Of a stretch of DNA of 19,762 nucleotides, positions 7,673 through 15,942 are shown piece by piece. The stretch is taken from assembly GCA_946480345.1 (NCBI GenBank), contig CAMLJR010000044.1, forward strand, positions 1 to 19,762, read 5' to 3'. Positions within the stretch are counted from its first letter, which is position 1. Each line of letters begins with the position of its first letter. The notes beneath the pieces are model-generated. The model ran no database searches, had not been told where the DNA came from, and saw nothing but the letters and a program-made list of their open reading frames with translations. Origin of the DNA: an uncultured Spongiibacteraceae bacterium. GTDB taxonomy: Bacteria; Pseudomonadota; Gammaproteobacteria; Pseudomonadales; CAMLJR01. The position numbers were made by a program, and so were the translations under genes.

Positions 7673-9433
7673 TCAATCCGGCAGCGCCGTAGGCGCCAGT
7701 CGCTTCATCGTGGCGCGGACGGGTTCGCTGTCGGGCGTTTTTTCGAGCGCCCGGTTCCAGACTTCGAGCGCACGCTTTTCATTGCCCGCCTGCCACAACA
7801 CTTCGCCTAAATGCGCCGCGACTTCCGCATCGGGAAATGCGGCATAGGCTTTTTCCAACCATTCGCGCGCGCTTTGAATATTGCCGCGCCGGTACTCGAC
7901 CCAGCCCATGCTGTCCATGATGGCGGGATCGTTCGGGCGCTGTTCGAGTGCGCGCTTGATCAATTCGTAAGCTTCTTCATGCCGGCGCGTCTGGTTGGCG
8001 AGCGTATAGCCGAGCGCGTTCAGCGCCACCGAATTGTCGGGATCTTTGCTGAGAATTGCGCGCAGATCCTTTTCGAGCAGCGGCACATCGTTGCGGCGCT
8101 CGCTGAATGTCGAGCGCGTGTAGAGCAGGTTCGGTTGCTGCGGGAATTTTTTCAGTGCTTCGGTCATCAATTCGTGGCCGCTCTGATAGTCCCTCAATGC
8201 CATCAGCAATTCGCCTTCGATCAGATACAACCGCACCGCATGTTGTGGATAGCTTCCGCGCAGATCGCGCAAATGCTGGCGCGCGCCTTCCGGGTCGTTG
8301 TTCGCGAGTTGCAATTCGATAATGCGGCCAAGCGCGACAAAGAAATCGGGTCCCGGCGGAATTTCCTTGTAGTGCTCAATCGCCTGCGTCCGCTCGCCGC
8401 GCTGCTCGGCGATCTGGCCGAGGTAGAAGTGGGCTTCCTGCACATGCTGGCCCATCGCCAGCAGTTGTCCGAAATAACGCTCGGCATCCTCCAGCGAGCC
8501 GATCTCCTTGCTGACCAGCGCCAATGACAACAGCATGTCGCCATCGCCTGGCGATTGCGCGACAAGAATCGCGAACTGCTCGCGCGCGGCGTTCATGTCG
8601 GTCTGCGTCAGGAGCCGTGCGTATTGCAAACGCAGGCGCCGGTTCGTCGGATTCTGATCGACCATCTGCCGCAGTCGCGCAAAGGCTTCGTCCTTCCGGT
8701 CTAATTCCTCAAGCAATTTTGCTTCGATGATGATCGCGTGAGTTTCTTCCGGTGCCGCATCGAGCACCTTGCGAATCAGCGCGAGCGCCTCGGTTTTATC
8801 GCCGCGCTGCTGGAGCAGCAGGGCTTTGCCGGTCATCAGCTCGACATTGTCCTTGTGTTCGACGAGCAGCTGATTGAATTGGCCGAGCAAGTCGTTTTGC
8901 ACGTTCTCGGGCAGTTGCAGCGCAGCGGCGGCGATCACGGCAAAATTCGCCTTGGTGCCGGCTTCCAGCACTTTCACCATATGCGGCATTGCATCGAGCG
9001 GGCGCTGTGCCTTCGCCAGTTGCGATGCCAGCGTGAACTGCGCTTCGAGATCGTCGGGTTGCTGCGACACCCACAGCTCAGAGGCTTCCAGCGCGGCGCG
9101 ATCGGCCTTCAAAAACTGCGCGAGCCGTGCCGCACGTGCCGTGACTTCGGTATCGCGGGTGGCCTGTGCCTGCTGCAGATAATTGCCGAGTGCGAGATCG
9201 TATTCACCACGCCGCAGCGCGAATTCGGCGACGAGCAAATCGTAAAAGCTATCGCCGGGAAACGGCCGCGTCTTTACCGCTACCGGTGGGGGCGATGTTG
9301 GCGCCGATGCCGCAGGCGGGGGAGCAGGCGGCGCCGGCTGTACCGGTGGCGTTTGGCAACCGGCAAGCAATAATCCGCCGAGCAATGCCACTAACAGCGG
9401 TGAAGGATGGGCGGACCGGAGGAGTGGGGTCAT
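7673..9433 (-). CDS. lbcA: TPR outer-membrane lipoprotein, LbcA-like
   Basis: The 586-residue product starts with a lipoprotein signal peptide (lipobox LAGC, Cys26) and a Pro/Ala-rich linker of about 30 residues. The rest is tetratricopeptide repeats, clearest in the C-terminal part (ALNALGYTLANQ, YELIKRALEQRPNDPAIMDS, GWVEYRRGNIQSAREWLEKA). The same position beside lolB is held in P. aeruginosa by PA4667 (LbcA), the lipoprotein partner of the carboxyl-terminal protease CtpA, which helps control cell-wall hydrolases. I assign LbcA from architecture and synteny. It could be a TPR scaffold with another partner. The frame is open to a TTG at 9457, but the ATG at 9431-9433 begins the signal peptide properly and follows a candidate promoter. 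Confidence 0.8.
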   Translation of the reverse strand: MTPLLRSAHPSPLLVALLGGLLLAGCQTPPVQPAPPAPPPAASAPTSPPPVAVKTRPFPGDSFYDLLVAEFALRRGEYDLALGNYLQQAQATRDTEVTARAARLAQFLKADRAALEASELWVSQQPDDLEAQFTLASQLAKAQRPLDAMPHMVKVLEAGTKANFAVIAAAALQLPENVQNDLLGQFNQLLVEHKDNVELMTGKALLLQQRGDKTEALALIRKVLDAAPEETHAIIIEAKLLEELDRKDEAFARLRQMVDQNPTNRRLRLQYARLLTQTDMNAAREQFAILVAQSPGDGDMLLSLALVSKEIGSLEDAERYFGQLLAMGQHVQEAHFYLGQIAEQRGERTQAIEHYKEIPPGPDFFVALGRIIELQLANNDPEGARQHLRDLRGSYPQHAVRLYLIEGELLMALRDYQSGHELMTEALKKFPQQPNLLYTRSTFSERRNDVPLLEKDLRAILSKDPDNSVALNALGYTLANQTRRHEEAYELIKRALEQRPNDPAIMDSMGWVEYRRGNIQSAREWLEKAYAAFPDAEVAAHLGEVLWQAGNEKRALEVWNRALEKTPDSEPVRATMKRLAPTALPD

Positions 9434-9466
9434 TAGATCTGCTAGCGCGGCTGACAACGAGCGGCA

Positions 9467-9496
9467 AGTCTAGGGCCTGCGCGCACGCTTTGTGAA
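9467..9496 (-). promoter_or_regulatory. Candidate sigma-70 promoter of the lbcA-lolB-ispE operon
   Basis: On the minus strand TTCACA (9496-9491; 5 of 6 to the -35 consensus) is followed after 18 bases by TAGACT (9472-9467; 4 of 6). Transcription would start near 9460, about 27 bases before the ATG at 9433 and past the alternative TTG, which supports the ATG. Predicted by eye only. Confidence 0.4.
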
Positions 9497-9564
9497 GTTA
9501 TGTTGCGTCCGATTGCGCGGTGCGTGCGGAATGCTCATCGCCGTGCCTGCGTTCGCCGCCAAAA

Positions 9565-9593
9565 TGCACATTTCGCGGCTACCTTGTTAGAAT
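9565..9593 (+). promoter_or_regulatory. Candidate sigma-70 promoter of hemA
   Basis: TGCACA (9565-9570; 4 of 6) and TAGAAT (9588-9593; 5 of 6) are spaced by 17 bases. The start would be near 9600, giving a leader of about 25 bases with a T7 run. It lies back to back with the lbcA promoter, about 70 bases apart. Confidence 0.4.
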
Positions 9594-9624
9594 TACGCGC
9601 TTTTTTTGCGAGACACACTGCTGC

Positions 9625-10947
9625 ATGAGCCTGCTCGTCATCGGTATCAATCACAAGTCGGCACCGGTGGCGGTGCGCGAGCGGGTGAATTTCGCGCCGG
9701 AACAAATGGAAGAGGCGCTCGCCGCCGGTCTGCAAGGCGCGCAACTCGATGAGGTGGCGATTCTCTCGACCTGCAATCGCACCGAGATTTTCGCGATTGC
9801 CGGCGATAGCGAAGGCAGCGATCAACGCCTGGTCCACTGGCTCGGCCAGTACCATCGCATGACTTACGACGATCTACGCGAGTGCGTCTATGTCTATCGC
9901 GATCATCACGCCCTGCAGCACATGATGCAGGTGGCCAGCGGGCTCGACTCGATGATTCTCGGCGAGCCGCAAATCCTCGGTCAGCTGAAATCGGCATTCG
10001 CAGTAGCGGCGCATTCGGGCGCGGTCGGCAGCGAGCTCGGGCGCATTTTTCCGTACGTCTTCAATGTGGCGAAACGCGTGCGCACCGATACGGCGATTGG
10101 CGAAAACCCGGTGTCGGTCGCCTATGCCGCGGTGAATTTAACGCAGCGAATTTTTGCCGATCTGAGTCAGACGCGCGCGCTGCTGATCGGCGCCGGCGAA
10201 ACGATCGAACTGGTCGCCCGTCATCTGCGCGAGAAAGGCGTGCGCGATATTGTTGTCGCCAATCGCACGCTGGGCCGCGCACGCGAACTGGCGGAACAGT
10301 TTCGCGCCGAAGCGGTGTTGCTCTCCGAAATCCCCGAACAATTGGCCCGCGCGGATATCGTTATTTCGTCGACGGCGAGCCAATTGCCGATTCTCGGCAA
10401 AGGCGCGGTCGAGCACGCGTTGAAAGTGCGCAAGCACAAACCGATTTTGATGCTGGATATTGCCGTGCCGCGCGATATCGAAGAGCAGGTCGGCGAGCTC
10501 GATGATGTTTACCTTTACACCGTTGATGACCTAAAAGAAATCGTCGACGAAAATCGAAAAACGCGCGAGCACGAAGCGCGCAAGGCCGATCAAATCATCG
10601 CGCTCAGTGTCGATGAGTATTACCAGCAATTGCGATCGTTAAATGCGGTTTCCACGGTGAAGGCGTTGCGCGCAAAAGCGGAAAGTCTGCGCGATGCGGA
10701 ATTGGAAAAAGCACTGCGCGCACTGACGCGCGGCGATGCGCCCGACGCGGTAGTAGCTGAACTGGCGCGCAGCCTCACGAACAAATTGCTGCACAGCCCC
10801 AGCAGCCAAATGCGCCGGGCAAGCGCATTGGGGCGCAATGAAGTCATCACATGGTCGCGTGAATTATTCGAACTCGACGCCGACAACGTGAATCACAACA
10901 CGAATACATCCGCGAGCGAATCGCCGAACTTAAATGACGATGATTAA
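9625..10947 (+). CDS. hemA: Glutamyl-tRNA reductase
   Basis: HemA reduces glutamyl-tRNA(Glu) to glutamate-1-semialdehyde, the first committed step of the C5 route to haem and other tetrapyrroles. The catalytic cysteine is Cys50 in STCNRTE. Also visible are [13 protein letters not shown] at the N-terminus, [15 protein letters not shown], the NADPH-domain motif [11 protein letters not shown] (family consensus usually has GxGE), and the C-terminal dimerisation helix with LLHSPS. The 440-residue length is normal, with a short Asn/Ser-rich tail. The frame is open upstream to 9520, but the ATG at 9625 gives the exact family start ([14 protein letters not shown]). It lacks a strong Shine-Dalgarno sequence. 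Six bases separate its stop from prfA. Confidence 0.97.
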   Translation: MSLLVIGINHKSAPVAVRERVNFAPEQMEEALAAGLQGAQLDEVAILSTCNRTEIFAIAGDSEGSDQRLVHWLGQYHRMTYDDLRECVYVYRDHHALQHMMQVASGLDSMILGEPQILGQLKSAFAVAAHSGAVGSELGRIFPYVFNVAKRVRTDTAIGENPVSVAYAAVNLTQRIFADLSQTRALLIGAGETIELVARHLREKGVRDIVVANRTLGRARELAEQFRAEAVLLSEIPEQLARADIVISSTASQLPILGKGAVEHALKVRKHKPILMLDIAVPRDIEEQVGELDDVYLYTVDDLKEIVDENRKTREHEARKADQIIALSVDEYYQQLRSLNAVSTVKALRAKAESLRDAELEKALRALTRGDAPDAVVAELARSLTNKLLHSPSSQMRRASALGRNEVITWSRELFELDADNVNHNTNTSASESPNLNDDD

Positions 10948-10953
10948 TCTTTG

Positions 10954-12039
10954 ATGAAATCCAGCGTATTGCAAAAGCTCGATCACCTGCTCGATCGGCA
11001 TGGCGAATTGTCGGCGCTGCTCAGCGACGCCGAAACGATTAGCGATCAGGAGAAATTTCGCGCGTTGTCGAAAGAATTTGCCGAGATCGAGCCGCTGGTT
11101 CATTGCTATAGCGATTATCGGCAGGTGCTCGAAGACATCGACACGGCGAAAGCAATGCTCGAAGAGAGCGATGCGGAAATGCGCGCAATGGCCGAGGACG
11201 AGTTGCAAAGCGGCCGCGCCAGAATGGAAGTGTTAGAGAACCAACTGCAAACGCTGTTGCTGCCGCGCGATCCGAACGATAGTCATAACGTATTTCTTGA
11301 AGTACGTGCCGGCACTGGCGGCGATGAGGCGGCGATTTTTGCGGGCGATTTATTTCGTATGTATTCGCGCTACGCGGAGCGGCGTAACTGGCGCGTCGAA
11401 TTGATCAGCGAAAGTCAGGGCGAGCACGGCGGTTATAAAGAAGTGATCGCGCGCGTCGAAGGTCAGGATGTGTATGCGCGGCTGAAATTCGAATCGGGTG
11501 CGCATCGCGTGCAGCGTGTACCAAAAACCGAAGCGCAAGGGCGCATCCATACATCGGCGTGTACTGTCGCAATTTTGCCGGAAATCGACGAGGTGGAAGC
11601 GATCGAAATCAATAAGGCGGACTTGCGCATCGACACCTACCGTTCGAGCGGTGCCGGCGGTCAGCACGTCAACAAAACCGATTCAGCCATTCGCATTACG
11701 CATTTGCCGACCGGCATCGTGGTTGAGTGCCAGGATGAACGTTCGCAGCATAAAAATCGTGCGCGCGCGATGTCGTTGCTGAACGCGAAATTATTATCGC
11801 AGGCGCAAAATAAGCAGCAGCAGGAGCAGGCGGAAGAGCGGCGCAATTTGGTTGGATCGGGCGATCGTTCCGAGCGTATTCGTACCTACAATTATCCGCA
11901 GGGTCGTATCACCGATCACCGCATCAATTTGACGATTTATCAGCTCGACGATGTGATGGAGGGTAATCTCGATCCGGTGATCGCACCGTTGATGCAGGAA
12001 CATCAGGCGGATTTGCTCGCTGCGATGGGTGACGAATAA
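10954..12039 (+). CDS. prfA: Peptide chain release factor 1
   Basis: RF1 recognises UAA and UAG stop codons and triggers release of the finished protein. The 361-residue product carries the GGQ catalytic motif in [15 protein letters not shown] (near residue 233) and the codon-recognition PxT motif as P-K-T in [15 protein letters not shown], the RF1 rather than the RF2 signature. [20 protein letters not shown] is also conserved. The start could be TTG at 10951 or ATG at 10954. I chose the ATG, and either lies a few bases after the hemA TAA. No clear Shine-Dalgarno sequence is present, so coupling to hemA translation is likely. PrmC, two positions on, methylates the GGQ glutamine. The last four codons recur twice downstream. 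Confidence 0.97.
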   Translation: MKSSVLQKLDHLLDRHGELSALLSDAETISDQEKFRALSKEFAEIEPLVHCYSDYRQVLEDIDTAKAMLEESDAEMRAMAEDELQSGRARMEVLENQLQTLLLPRDPNDSHNVFLEVRAGTGGDEAAIFAGDLFRMYSRYAERRNWRVELISESQGEHGGYKEVIARVEGQDVYARLKFESGAHRVQRVPKTEAQGRIHTSACTVAILPEIDEVEAIEINKADLRIDTYRSSGAGGQHVNKTDSAIRITHLPTGIVVECQDERSQHKNRARAMSLLNAKLLSQAQNKQQQEQAEERRNLVGSGDRSERIRTYNYPQGRITDHRINLTIYQLDDVMEGNLDPVIAPLMQEHQADLLAAMGDE

Positions 12040-12079
12040 TTAAGTGGGCGACGAATAAAAATTAATGGGCGATGAATGA
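12025..12079 (+). repeat. Three copies of the prfA terminal codons
   Basis: The prfA end ATG-GGT-GAC-GAA-TAA (12025-12039) is followed by GTG-GGC-GAC-GAA-TAA (12044-12058) and ATG-GGC-GAT-GAA-TGA (12065-12079). Each unit is followed by an AT-rich TTAA-containing spacer, with periods of 19 and 21 bases, so the copies are not in one frame. All three would read (M/V)GDE-stop. It looks like a decayed tandem duplication. Confidence 0.75.
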
Positions 12080-12143
12080 ATTAACGTAGCAGGATCGATG
12101 TAAATCAGGATTCACGAAAACTTTTCGATTCGATAATAAATAA

Positions 12144-12971
12144 ATGACTATTCGTGAGTTATTAAAATCCGCGCAATCGCGCATCAAGACCGACACCGCT
12201 GCGCTCGATAGCGAATTGTTGCTGTGTCATTGCCTTGATAAAGAACGCTCATATTTATACGCGTGGCCGGAAAAAGACGTCGACGACATCATCGCGCAAC
12301 AATTCGAAGCGTTGGTTGATCGGCGCGCGCATGGCGAGCCGGTGGCGTATTTAGTTGGTCATCGCGAGTTCTGGTCGCTATCGCTGAAGGTTAATAGCAG
12401 CACGTTGATTCCGCGTCCGGATACTGAGCGCTTGGTCGAGGTGGTGTTGAGTCTTGTCGCTGCCGATATGGCGGATGTGCTCGATCTGGGCACCGGTACC
12501 GGTGCAATCGCACTCGCGCTCGCGAAAGAAAATCCGCAGTGGAATTTACTCGGTGTGGATATCGCGCACGATGCGGTGGCTCTCGCGCAAAAAAATGCGC
12601 GCGATCTGGATATCGCCAACGTCTGTTTTCTGCAATCGAACTGGTTCGAAAATATTTCCGCGCGTGAATTTGATTTAATCGTCAGTAATCCGCCCTATAT
12701 CGATGCCGCCGATGCGCATCTTGATGACGGTGATGTGCGCTTCGAGCCGCGCACTGCGTTGGTGGCGGGGCAAAACGGGCTCGCCGACATTGCGGCTATC
12801 GCGCAATCGGCGCAGGCCTGGTTGAAACCGCGAGCATGGTTGTTGTTCGAACATGGATATGAGCAGGCGCCGGCAGTGCGCTCGTTATTATCGAGCCACG
12901 GCTATGGCGATATTTCGACGTGGTGCGATTGGGGTGGGCGCGAACGAGTGACCGGAGGGCGAGCGCGATGA
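12144..12971 (+). CDS. prmC: Release-factor glutamine methyltransferase PrmC
   Basis: PrmC (HemK) uses S-adenosylmethionine to N5-methylate the glutamine of the GGQ motif in RF1 and RF2, which speeds peptide release. The 275-residue product has an N-terminal helical substrate-binding domain (about 1-75). The Rossmann methyltransferase fold follows, with RPDTERLVE, the SAM-binding motif VLDLGTGTGAIALALA, and the catalytic NPPY in LIVSNPPYIDAAD. The ATG at 12144 gives the usual family N-terminus, but the AT-rich leader shows no Shine-Dalgarno sequence. It stands 104 bases after prfA, a gap holding the GDE repeats. Its TGA overlaps the moeB ATG (ATGA), indicating coupling. Confidence 0.97.
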   Translation: MTIRELLKSAQSRIKTDTAALDSELLLCHCLDKERSYLYAWPEKDVDDIIAQQFEALVDRRAHGEPVAYLVGHREFWSLSLKVNSSTLIPRPDTERLVEVVLSLVAADMADVLDLGTGTGAIALALAKENPQWNLLGVDIAHDAVALAQKNARDLDIANVCFLQSNWFENISAREFDLIVSNPPYIDAADAHLDDGDVRFEPRTALVAGQNGLADIAAIAQSAQAWLKPRAWLLFEHGYEQAPAVRSLLSSHGYGDISTWCDWGGRERVTGGRAR

Positions 12972-13720
12972 ACGACGACGAGCTGCTGCGTTACAGCCGC
13001 CAAATCATGCTGCCTGATTTCGATATCGCCGGACAGGAGCGGCTACTGGCGGCGAAGGCGTTGATTGTGGGGCTCGGCGGATTGGGGTCGCCGGTCAGCA
13101 TGTATCTCGCGGCGGCTGGTGTCGGCGAATTGTGGCTGGCCGATCATGACACCGTCGATCTGACTAATCTGCAGCGCCAGATCGTGCATCGCGATGCTGC
13201 GATCGGCCAGCCAAAGGTAGAGTCCGCCGCCCAAACCTTGCGCGCGCTTAACCCGCATACCCGCATTCATCCGCTTCAACAGCGTCTCGAAGGCGAGACG
13301 CTGTCCGCCGCAGTAGCGGCAGTGGATATCGTCATCGACTGCTCGGACAACTTCCGCACACGTTTCGCATTGAACGCTGCTTGCTGGCAGCAACGCATTC
13401 CGCTGATTTCCGGCGCGGCGATCCGCAGCGAGGGTCAGTTGATGGTGATCGATCCGCGCGTTGCGGGAAGTCCCTGTTATCGGTGCCTCTACGACGATGC
13501 GGTCCAAGATGAACAGCTGAGCTGCTCGCAAAACGGCGTGCTGTCGCCCATCGTCGGCGTGATCGGGACATTGCAGGCGCTGGAGGCCATCAAGCTACTT
13601 GCCGAATACGGTCAGCCGGCTGTTGGCAAGTTGCTGGTGTTCGATGGCAAAACACTGGAATGGCGCACGCTGACACTCAAACCGGATCCGCGTTGCATCG
13701 TGTGTCGATCGGCGTCATAA
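12968..13720 (+). CDS. moeB: MoeB/ThiF-family adenylyltransferase
   Basis: This E1-like enzyme adenylates the C-terminal glycine of a sulfur-carrier protein, MoaD for molybdopterin or ThiS for thiamine. The 250-residue product has the nucleotide-binding motif GLGGLGSP (35-42), DLTNLQRQIVHRD, the catalytic-loop block DCSDNFRTRF, and two zinc-binding CxxC pairs, CYRC and CIVC (Cys243, Cys246). There is no C-terminal rhodanese domain. I favour MoeB because this place after prmC is moeB in Pseudomonas. ThiF cannot be excluded, since no carrier-protein gene is nearby. The start is the ATG overlapping the prmC stop, with GGAGG about 10 bases upstream. A terminator follows at once. Confidence 0.88.
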   Translation: MNDDELLRYSRQIMLPDFDIAGQERLLAAKALIVGLGGLGSPVSMYLAAAGVGELWLADHDTVDLTNLQRQIVHRDAAIGQPKVESAAQTLRALNPHTRIHPLQQRLEGETLSAAVAAVDIVIDCSDNFRTRFALNAACWQQRIPLISGAAIRSEGQLMVIDPRVAGSPCYRCLYDDAVQDEQLSCSQNGVLSPIVGVIGTLQALEAIKLLAEYGQPAVGKLLVFDGKTLEWRTLTLKPDPRCIVCRSAS

Positions 13721-13737
13721 AGCCGTCGGCTTTTCTT
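13719..13737 (+). terminator. Intrinsic terminator after moeB
   Basis: AAAGCC (13719-13724) pairs with GGCTTT (13728-13733) around a 3-base loop, then TCTT. The stem is short and begins inside the moeB stop codon (TAA, 13718-13720). It closes the hemA-prfA-prmC-moeB unit. Confidence 0.65.
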
Positions 13738-13774
13738 ACAGGCCGCCGTGTTTGTCGCCAACATATTGAAATAC

Positions 13775-13788
13775 AAGCAATATTGCTT
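13775..13788. promoter_or_regulatory. Perfect 14-bp palindrome upstream of the PEP-CTERM gene
   Basis: AAGCAATATTGCTT is a perfect dyad about 150 bases upstream of the inferred sigma-54 start. This is within usual enhancer range. No T tract follows, so it is not a terminator. Function is inferred from position only. Confidence 0.35.
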
Positions 13789-13836
13789 ATGTTTCATTTT
13801 CAGGGCCATGCAAGCGTTGGGGTGGTTATAGTTGAG

Positions 13837-13855
13837 CTGTCGGAAATATTGACAG
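13837..13855. promoter_or_regulatory. CTGTC-N9-GACAG dyad, possible activator site
   Basis: The half-sites CTGTC (13837-13841) and GACAG (13851-13855) are exact inverted copies with 9 bases between, centred near -85 to the predicted start. That is a common distance for a sigma-54 enhancer-binding protein. A TTGACA overlaps the right half (13849-13854) but has no good -10 partner. Confidence 0.4.
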
Positions 13856-13905
13856 GAAAATTTTGCGATCAGCTTTTATTTCATAAAAATCAATTGGTTA
13901 GAATG

Positions 13906-13921
13906 GGGCATAAATTGTGCT
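13906..13921 (+). promoter_or_regulatory. Candidate sigma-54 (-24/-12) promoter
   Basis: GGGCATAAATTGTGCT holds the invariant GG (13907-13908) and GC (13919-13920) separated by exactly 10 bases, with GGCA and TGCT matching the TGGCAC-N5-TTGCW consensus at those positions. Transcription would start near 13932, about 55 bases before the ATG. An overlapping TAGAAT (13899-13904) is a rival sigma-70 -10 without a good -35. Confidence 0.5.
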
Positions 13922-13985
13922 TAACTTGCGGCGACCGCTAGACGCTCATCGGTATCTAGCCTCGTATTTCGTCTGGGGAAAAATC

Positions 13986-14519
13986 ATGAAAAACATTAAA
14001 AAAGTAGCAAAAGCGGCAGCGACAGCCGCTGCAATGCTCCTTGCAACCAATAGTTGGGCGTACACCATTTCTGGTGGCACCGTCGATGTCGGTAGCTTGG
14101 ATACATTGCTGGGTGTTGCGACGCTTGGGAACTCTAATCCAAGCACCGAAACCAACTGGATTAATTCATTGCTGGATCCGGATACTACGTTCAACCTGAA
14201 AACCGAAACTGTTTCGTATCAAGCGGTTGATGGCGGCGGTGCTTTCGCGTTCGCACTGCAATCCGAACCGGGTTACTACATCATCAAAAACGCCAAGTTC
14301 TGGGCGGCGTTCCAAAACAACGCATCACTCGACTGGGCGGTGTTTAGCCTGGCCGGCCTGCCAAGCAAAATTAATCTTGGCGGCTCTGGTCAGTTCACCA
14401 TCAGCCACGTCAGCGAATTCGGCAAAGGCGCTCAAGTGCCGGAGCCGACGAGCCTTGGTTTGCTGGCTGCCGGTATGCTGGGTTTAGTCGCTGCTCGTCG
14501 CATGGCGCGCAAAGCCTAA
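13986..14519 (+). CDS. PEP-CTERM sorting-domain protein
   Basis: The 177-residue product has a Sec signal peptide (KNIKKVAKAAATAAAMLLATNSWA, cut shown with likely cleavage SWA-YT). A mature part of about 125 residues is rich in Gly, Ser, Asn and aromatic residues and has no cysteine. It ends in a complete PEP-CTERM signal: Pro-Glu-Pro at 152-154, a hydrophobic helix (157-170) and a basic tail starting RR at 171-172. Exosortase (EpsH/XrtA) recognises this signal and sorts the protein to the surface or matrix. Such proteins often go with exopolysaccharide. The core matches no enzyme I know, so a structural or matrix role is only a guess. I chose the ATG with GGGGA at 6-9 bases. The frame opens earlier, at 13917, without a signal peptide. 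Confidence 0.9.
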   Translation: MKNIKKVAKAAATAAAMLLATNSWAYTISGGTVDVGSLDTLLGVATLGNSNPSTETNWINSLLDPDTTFNLKTETVSYQAVDGGGAFAFALQSEPGYYIIKNAKFWAAFQNNASLDWAVFSLAGLPSKINLGGSGQFTISHVSEFGKGAQVPEPTSLGLLAAGMLGLVAARRMARKA

Positions 14520-14530
14520 TAACAGCACAT

Positions 14531-14560
14531 AAAAAAACCCCGCTCAGGCGGGGTTTTTTT
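14531..14560. terminator. Bidirectional intrinsic terminator
   Basis: Stem CCCCGC (14538-14543) with GCGGGG (14548-14553) has a 4-base loop and is flanked by A7 on the left and T7 on the right. It therefore works on both strands and serves both the PEP-CTERM gene and the convergent MATE gene. Confidence 0.93.
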
Positions 14561-14586
14561 ATGCCTGCGTCCAGCGCCCGATTCTT

Positions 14587-15942
14587 CTAGAGCCGAGCCT
14601 TGCTGATATTCGCAAGCCGCCAGTTCAGCAGTACCGCCGCTACGGCCAGGCCGGCGATAAGCCCCGACCAAAAACCGAGTACACCGCGCGCGGCGCCGAA
14701 CCATTCGGTCAGGCCGAGTGCGTAGCCCAGCGGCAGGCCGATGCCCCAGTACGCGACCAGCGTGATCACCATCGTTGCGCGCGTGTCGTGGTAGCCGCGC
14801 AGGCTGCCGACTGCCGTGACCTGCAATCCATCGAACAACTGGAATGCGGCCGCATATACCAGAATCGCTGCAGTCAGTACGCGCACGCTTTCATCGGGCG
14901 TGTAGACCGAAGCGATTTGGTACGAGAACAGCACCATGACCGAGGCGCTGAGCAGCGCGAACAGCACGGAGGTCATCGCACCCAACGCCGCGAACCGACG
15001 AGCCCTTGCTGGCTCGCCCGCCCCCAGCATATGGCCGACTTTCACCGTCAGCGCCTGACCGAGGCTGACCGGAGCCATGAACATCAGTGCCGAGTAATTG
15101 AGTGCGATCTGATGCGCGGCGAGCGTAGTCGCGCCGAGGCGTCCGATCAGCAGCGCTGCGCCGGCAAAAATGCTCGTTTCCGCGAACATCGCCCCACCAA
15201 TCGGGGCGCCTAGTTTGAGCAGCCGCCACAATTGCGGCCAGTCAGGACCGCGCCAGCCCTCACCGAATAGCAGTGGTAGCCAGTGGCGGCGTTGCAGCAG
15301 TCCCAGCAAGATCAATTGCAGCCACATCACGCAGCCAGTGGCCCAGCCGCAACCCGCGCCGCCAAGTTTCGGTGCGCCATACAGGCCGTGGATGAATATG
15401 TAATTGAGCGGCAGATTGGCCAATAGCGCGATGACCTGAATGATCATTGCCGGCTTGCTGTTCCCGCTACCATCGCTCAGCGCGCGCAATACCTGGAACA
15501 GCATCAGGCCCGGGATGCCGAATGCAATGCCTTGCAGGTAGGTGCGGCTAAGCGGCTGCAGGGCAGGGTCTACGTGCATCAACGGCAAGAGATGGTGACC
15601 CTGCAGAACCAGTGCGGCGCTGACGATTGTAAGGCCGAGGGCAAGCCATACGCCCTGTTGCAGGGTGGCCGCCAGACGCGCGTGATCGCGGGCGCCGACG
15701 GCATGAGCGATGTCGGCCGTGACCGCGCCAAGCACGCCGACGCAGAACACAAAGATGGGCATCCACAAGCTGAAGCCGACCGCAACGGCGCCGAGATCCA
15801 CCGGGCCTACCGCGCCCGCCATGATGGTATCGGCGACGCCCATGCACATTTGCGCAGCCTGACCGACCAGCATCGGCCACGCCAGGTGCAGAAGATCGTG
15901 CCAGTCGCGCTGGCGCGACGGCAGAGAAGATGGTTGATTCAA
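14587..15942 (-). CDS. MATE-family multidrug/cation antiporter (NorM-like)
   Basis: The 451-residue product has about twelve predicted membrane helices in two MatE halves (about 17-178 and 240-400). Typical MATE sequences are LAWPMLVGQAAQMCMGVADTIMAG near the N-terminus and LALIGRLGATTLAAHQIALNYSA-like text in the second half, seen here as GRLGATTLAAHQIALNYSA. Such inner-membrane pumps export drugs or metabolites in exchange for Na+ or H+; NorM/MdtK is the nearest well-known type. The reading frame begins with TTG at 15940-15942. The first internal ATG lies in the middle of helix 1, so the rare TTG start is likely real, with GGGA about 9-12 bases upstream. It is convergent with the PEP-CTERM gene and divergent from the FMN gene. 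Confidence 0.9.
   Translation of the reverse strand: MNQPSSLPSRQRDWHDLLHLAWPMLVGQAAQMCMGVADTIMAGAVGPVDLGAVAVGFSLWMPIFVFCVGVLGAVTADIAHAVGARDHARLAATLQQGVWLALGLTIVSAALVLQGHHLLPLMHVDPALQPLSRTYLQGIAFGIPGLMLFQVLRALSDGSGNSKPAMIIQVIALLANLPLNYIFIHGLYGAPKLGGAGCGWATGCVMWLQLILLGLLQRRHWLPLLFGEGWRGPDWPQLWRLLKLGAPIGGAMFAETSIFAGAALLIGRLGATTLAAHQIALNYSALMFMAPVSLGQALTVKVGHMLGAGEPARARRFAALGAMTSVLFALLSASVMVLFSYQIASVYTPDESVRVLTAAILVYAAAFQLFDGLQVTAVGSLRGYHDTRATMVITLVAYWGIGLPLGYALGLTEWFGAARGVLGFWSGLIAGLAVAAVLLNWRLANISKARL

Noticed and set aside
7811..9373. Plus-strand open frames of about 200-240 codons opposite the TPR lipoprotein
   Set aside because: Shadow frames with no signal, motif or start site; the minus strand carries clear TPR and lipobox features.
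12040..12143. The prfA-prmC gap as a small gene encoding a peptide
   Set aside because: The repeat units are 19 and 21 bases apart, out of frame, and each meets a stop after four codons.
13849..13887. TTGACA (13849-13854) as a sigma-70 -35 box for the PEP-CTERM gene
   Set aside because: No acceptable -10 lies 16-18 bases downstream; the nearest AT boxes (TTTATT, CATAAA) are at the wrong spacing, and the hexamer overlaps a dyad.
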